Below the pieces are notes generated by a model. That model did not search any database. It saw only the letters and a program-made list of their open reading frames with translations, and was not told the origin of the DNA. Below are positions 6,658-8,829 of a stretch of DNA of 8,829 nucleotides, piece after piece. Numbering within the stretch: position 1 is the first letter of the stretch; every line of letters starts with the position of its first letter. The translations under genes and the position numbers were made by a program. Origin of the DNA: Candidatus Opitulatrix roisinitermitis (lineage in GTDB: Bacteria > Actinomycetota > Actinomycetes > Actinomycetales > Bifidobacteriaceae); contig JAITSD010000013.1 of the NCBI GenBank assembly GCA_031288055.1, positions 1 through 8,829 on the forward strand, in the 5' to 3' direction.

Positions 6658-8517
6658 TTATTCAACTGTAACAGACTTAGCTAAGTTTCTTGGCATATCA
6701 ATGTCTAAATTTAAAGCTCCAGCTAGAGAACAGGCAAAAATTTGCAAGGGTATAATGTCTAAAATAGCACTAAAAAGAATAGGTGTTTTAGGTCTAAAAA
6801 AAGTTTTAGTTATCCCTTTAGGTAATGTTTGATCCCCTTGTTCAGCTATAGCCACCACTCTAGCTCCCCGACTAGCAATTTCCTCAATATTAGAAATAAC
6901 TTTTGCATGAACACCCGCTCTATCATTTTGCGGCGGCACTATTACAAAAACCAATTGACCTGGTTCAATTATAGCAATAGGACCGTGTTTTAATTCGCCA
7001 GCCGCAAAACCTTCCGAATGTATATAAGCTATTTCTTTTAATTTTAAAGCACCCTCCAAAGCTATAGGATAGCCTATATGACGACCCAAAAATAAAACAG
7101 ATTTTTGTCTTTTTTGCAATTTAGCAAACTGACAAATCTCTTCATAATGAGTTAAAATTTTAGCTATTTTATCAGGCAAAGTTTTTAACTCTTGTAATTT
7201 GGTAGTTATCTCATCTATAAATAAATTACCCCTTATTTCGGCCAAATATAAGCCTAATAAATAACAAGCAGTTATTTGAGCTAAAAAAGCCTTGGTTGAA
7301 GCCACAGCAATTTCTCGTCCAGCGTAAGTATATAAAACAGCATCACATTGTCTATCTAAAGCCGACCCTAGAGTATTTACAATAGCTAAAGTTTTGGCAC
7401 CTTGTTCTTTAGCATAACGAACAGCCATTAATGTGTCCATAGTTTCACCAGATTGGGAAATTGCTACTACTAAAGTTTTAGAATCAACTATTGGATCTCT
7501 ATATCTAAATTCGTGAGCATATTCCACTTCCACAGGTATTCTACACCAATGTTCAATAGCAAATCTAGCTACATATCCGCTATGAGCAGCAGTCCCACAA
7601 GCAATTACAGTTATTTTATTAATTTGAGCAAAATAAGATTTATCAAAGGACAATTTATCTAATTCGATAATTCCCTCATTAGTTCTTCTGCCATAAATAG
7701 TATTTCTAACTGCTGATGGTTGTTCTCTTATCTCTTTTTCCATAAAAGATGAATAACCGCCTTTTTGAGCTTGATTTATATCCCACAATATTTCATATTT
7801 TTGAGATGTAAAATTAATTTCCTGATTATGTTTATCAAAAACTGATACTTTTTCACAAGTTATAACTGCTAATTGATCTTGTTTTATCTCTACAGCATTT
7901 TTAGTGTGATTAACAAAAGCTATAACATCACTAGCCACAAAATTATAATTTTCGCCTAAACCTATAACTAAGGGTGAATTATGTCTAGCACAAACTATTT
8001 TAGAACTATCATTAATATCCATAGCCACAAAAGCCCAAGAACCTTCTAAAATATTCACTAATTTAAACATAGCTTTTGATAAATCTTTTTCTTTAATCAA
8101 AATATGAGCTAAGGCTTCGGTTACTATTTCAGTATCAGTACCGCCTTGTAATTTTTTACCTCCTAAAACAGTTTTATGAATTCGGCTAGCATTTTCTATA
8201 ATACCATTATGAACCAAAGCTACTTGTCCATTAGATGATATATGAGGATGAGCATTAACTATACTAGGTTTTCCGTGAGTAGCCCAACGAGTATGTCCTA
8301 TAGCAGCATTGGATAAACTAAAAGGTGTTTTAGCAATTTTTCTTTTTAAATTTGCTAATTTGCCAACAGCTTTTGTGACTTCTACTCGATTATTAACTAT
8401 CTGAGCAATACCTGCTGAATCATAGCCTCTATATTCTAAATATTCCAACCCTTCAAAAACTAATTTCCAGCTATTAAGTGATTTATTAGTTTGAATATAC
8501 CCAACTATACCACACAT
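6658..8517 (-). CDS. glmS: Glutamine--fructose-6-phosphate aminotransferase (isomerizing)
   Basis: GlmS makes glucosamine-6-phosphate from fructose-6-phosphate and glutamine, the first step towards UDP-GlcNAc and peptidoglycan, in the cytosol. The 619-residue length is normal. The N-terminal class II glutaminase domain (1-240) starts MCGIVGY, exposing catalytic Cys2 after Met removal, with LEYRGYDSAGIA (27-38), GHTRWATHG (74-82), HNG (103-105) and GGTDTE (125-130). SIS domain 1 has ACGTAAHSG (306-314), ISQSGET (353-359) and ASTKAF (406-411). SIS domain 2 has FLGRHIGYPIALEGALKLKEIAYIHSE (476-502) with E495, then ELKHGP with H511. The tail is the canonical DMPRNLAKSVTVE with K614, which reaches into the sugar site. 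No active residue is missing. It diverges from an unidentified gene across only 33 bp, has no Shine-Dalgarno, and has a TAAACT element 7 nt before the ATG. There is no room for a glmS ribozyme upstream. Confidence 0.98.
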   Translation of the reverse strand: MCGIVGYIQTNKSLNSWKLVFEGLEYLEYRGYDSAGIAQIVNNRVEVTKAVGKLANLKRKIAKTPFSLSNAAIGHTRWATHGKPSIVNAHPHISSNGQVALVHNGIIENASRIHKTVLGGKKLQGGTDTEIVTEALAHILIKEKDLSKAMFKLVNILEGSWAFVAMDINDSSKIVCARHNSPLVIGLGENYNFVASDVIAFVNHTKNAVEIKQDQLAVITCEKVSVFDKHNQEINFTSQKYEILWDINQAQKGGYSSFMEKEIREQPSAVRNTIYGRRTNEGIIELDKLSFDKSYFAQINKITVIACGTAAHSGYVARFAIEHWCRIPVEVEYAHEFRYRDPIVDSKTLVVAISQSGETMDTLMAVRYAKEQGAKTLAIVNTLGSALDRQCDAVLYTYAGREIAVASTKAFLAQITACYLLGLYLAEIRGNLFIDEITTKLQELKTLPDKIAKILTHYEEICQFAKLQKRQKSVLFLGRHIGYPIALEGALKLKEIAYIHSEGFAAGELKHGPIAIIEPGQLVFVIVPPQNDRAGVHAKVISNIEEIASRGARVVAIAEQGDQTLPKGITKTFFRPKTPILFSAILDIIPLQIFACSLAGALNLDIDMPRNLAKSVTVE

Positions 8518-8524
8518 AATATAT

Positions 8525-8530
8525 AGTTTA
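8525..8530 (-). promoter_or_regulatory. Putative -10 element of glmS (leaderless)
   Basis: The minus strand reads TAAACT, then seven AT-only bases, then the glmS ATG. It is the same hexamer as before feoA and the Bax inhibitor gene. It lacks the TGn extension, and no good -35 is seen: the nearest TTGC-type sequence, TTGCAT at 8551-8556, would sit 20 bp away, inside the start of the divergent gene. Confidence 0.45.
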
Positions 8531-8535
8531 GCTTA

Positions 8536-8544
8536 TGTTAGACT
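8536..8544 (+). promoter_or_regulatory. Putative extended -10 promoter of the divergent plus-strand gene (leaderless)
   Basis: The plus strand reads TGT-TAGACT, then six bases, then ATG at 8551. This is a TGn-TAnnnT extended -10 with leaderless spacing. Its core lies 8 bp from the opposing glmS hexamer, so the two promoters are back to back in a 33-bp gap. Confidence 0.5.
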
Positions 8545-8550
8545 GTAAAT

Positions 8551-8829
8551 ATGCAACTTGTGGGACATAGTTTGAATTTTTCTATACCTAAGTCCCAAAC
8601 TGATAATGCAACTGAAAAAGGTGCAATTATACTATATCTCAACGACTTTCCAACTTTTTCTTTTCCTGTTCAAAATGCCAAAATCTGCGATATGTCCACT
8701 TTCGATAGATATGATTATTCTGTTGATTTACCTATTGATTTTGTCAAATCTCTCTATGGTTGGGCCAATGTTAAATTAACTAATAATAATAAAACATGGA
8801 TTTTACAGGAAAAATTAGAATTTGATAAA
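8551..8829 (+). CDS. Unidentified protein, N-terminal 93 codons, cut by window edge
   Basis: An open frame runs from ATG 8551 without a stop to the end of the window and encodes 93 residues beginning MQLVGHSLNFSIPKSQ. I do not recognise the family. There is no signal peptide and no membrane helix. The residues alternate hydrophobic and polar in several places (AIILYLNDFPTFSF, YDYSVDLPIDF, ANVKLTNNNKTWILQEKLEF), which suggests a beta-rich soluble fold; that is inference. It is the only plus-strand gene here, diverging from glmS. Support for its being real comes from the long stop-free run in AT-rich DNA and the extended -10 with 6-nt spacing before the ATG. No Shine-Dalgarno is present. It uses somewhat more C-ending codons (CTC, GTC, GCC, TCC) than its neighbours, a mild difference in a short sample. 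Confidence 0.7.
   Translation, partial: MQLVGHSLNFSIPKSQTDNATEKGAIILYLNDFPTFSFPVQNAKICDMSTFDRYDYSVDLPIDFVKSLYGWANVKLTNNNKTWILQEKLEFDK

Noticed and set aside
8518..8550. A glmS ribozyme (riboswitch) upstream of glmS
   Set aside because: Only 33 bp separate the glmS ATG from the divergent gene, and the likely transcript has no leader. The ribozyme needs well over 100 nt.
1..8829. Alternative genetic code with TGA as Trp, suggested by the low G+C
   Set aside because: All Trp codons read in the genes are TGG, and TGA serves as the stop of the Bax inhibitor gene.
1..8829. Mobile elements, CRISPR arrays, toxin-antitoxin or defence genes
   Set aside because: No transposase, integrase, regular direct repeats or defence domains are seen in the reading frames or the short gaps on either strand.

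Overview
The window is an AT-rich stretch (roughly 30% G+C, judged by sampling lines) of a bacterial chromosome. It holds seven genes on the minus strand and one gene fragment on the plus strand. From right to left in the direction of minus-strand transcription these are glmS, an orphan peptide-type solute-binding lipoprotein, a Bax inhibitor-1 family membrane protein, a CPA1 Na+/H+ antiporter, fmt, feoA and the first 362 codons of feoB, which runs off the left edge. At the right edge an unidentified reading frame starts 33 bp from glmS and runs off the window. No gap between genes exceeds about 100 bp, and I see no RNA gene, insertion sequence, CRISPR array or phage gene.

The organism looks like an AT-rich member of the Actinobacteria (Actinomycetota), perhaps near Bifidobacteriales or Actinomycetales. 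This rests on protein signatures recalled from memory: the TRPPA-x-QGR and NLHFSLLP motifs of Fmt, the long actinobacterial form of the Bax inhibitor family, the start of the mature solute-binding protein, and a T-x-x-D G4 motif in FeoB. The low G+C is unusual for that phylum and would fit a reduced, host-associated genome, but the lifestyle is inference. The genetic code is standard: TGG encodes Trp, and TAA, TAG and TGA are all used as stops.

The roles are mostly housekeeping. GlmS makes glucosamine-6-phosphate for peptidoglycan, and Fmt formylates initiator tRNA. FeoA/FeoB import ferrous iron. The antiporter and Bax inhibitor protein probably serve cation and pH balance, and the lipoprotein captures peptides for an ABC importer encoded elsewhere. 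Gaps of 55, 13 and 65 bp and an 8-bp overlap suggest that the run from the Bax inhibitor gene through feoB can be co-transcribed. Promoter-like elements before fmt and feoA suggest extra internal starts.

The most interesting signal is in the start regions. Five of the eight starts have a TAnnnT element, in three cases preceded by TGn, ending 6 or 7 nt before the ATG, and no Shine-Dalgarno sequence. That is the layout of leaderless mRNAs. The one gene with a clear Shine-Dalgarno (Bax inhibitor) has the same kind of -10 placed farther upstream, leaving room for a leader. I found no convincing new multi-gene system; apart from the start architecture, a GCTAGC palindrome pair at the lipoprotein promoter and the unidentified plus-strand gene, this is an ordinary housekeeping region.
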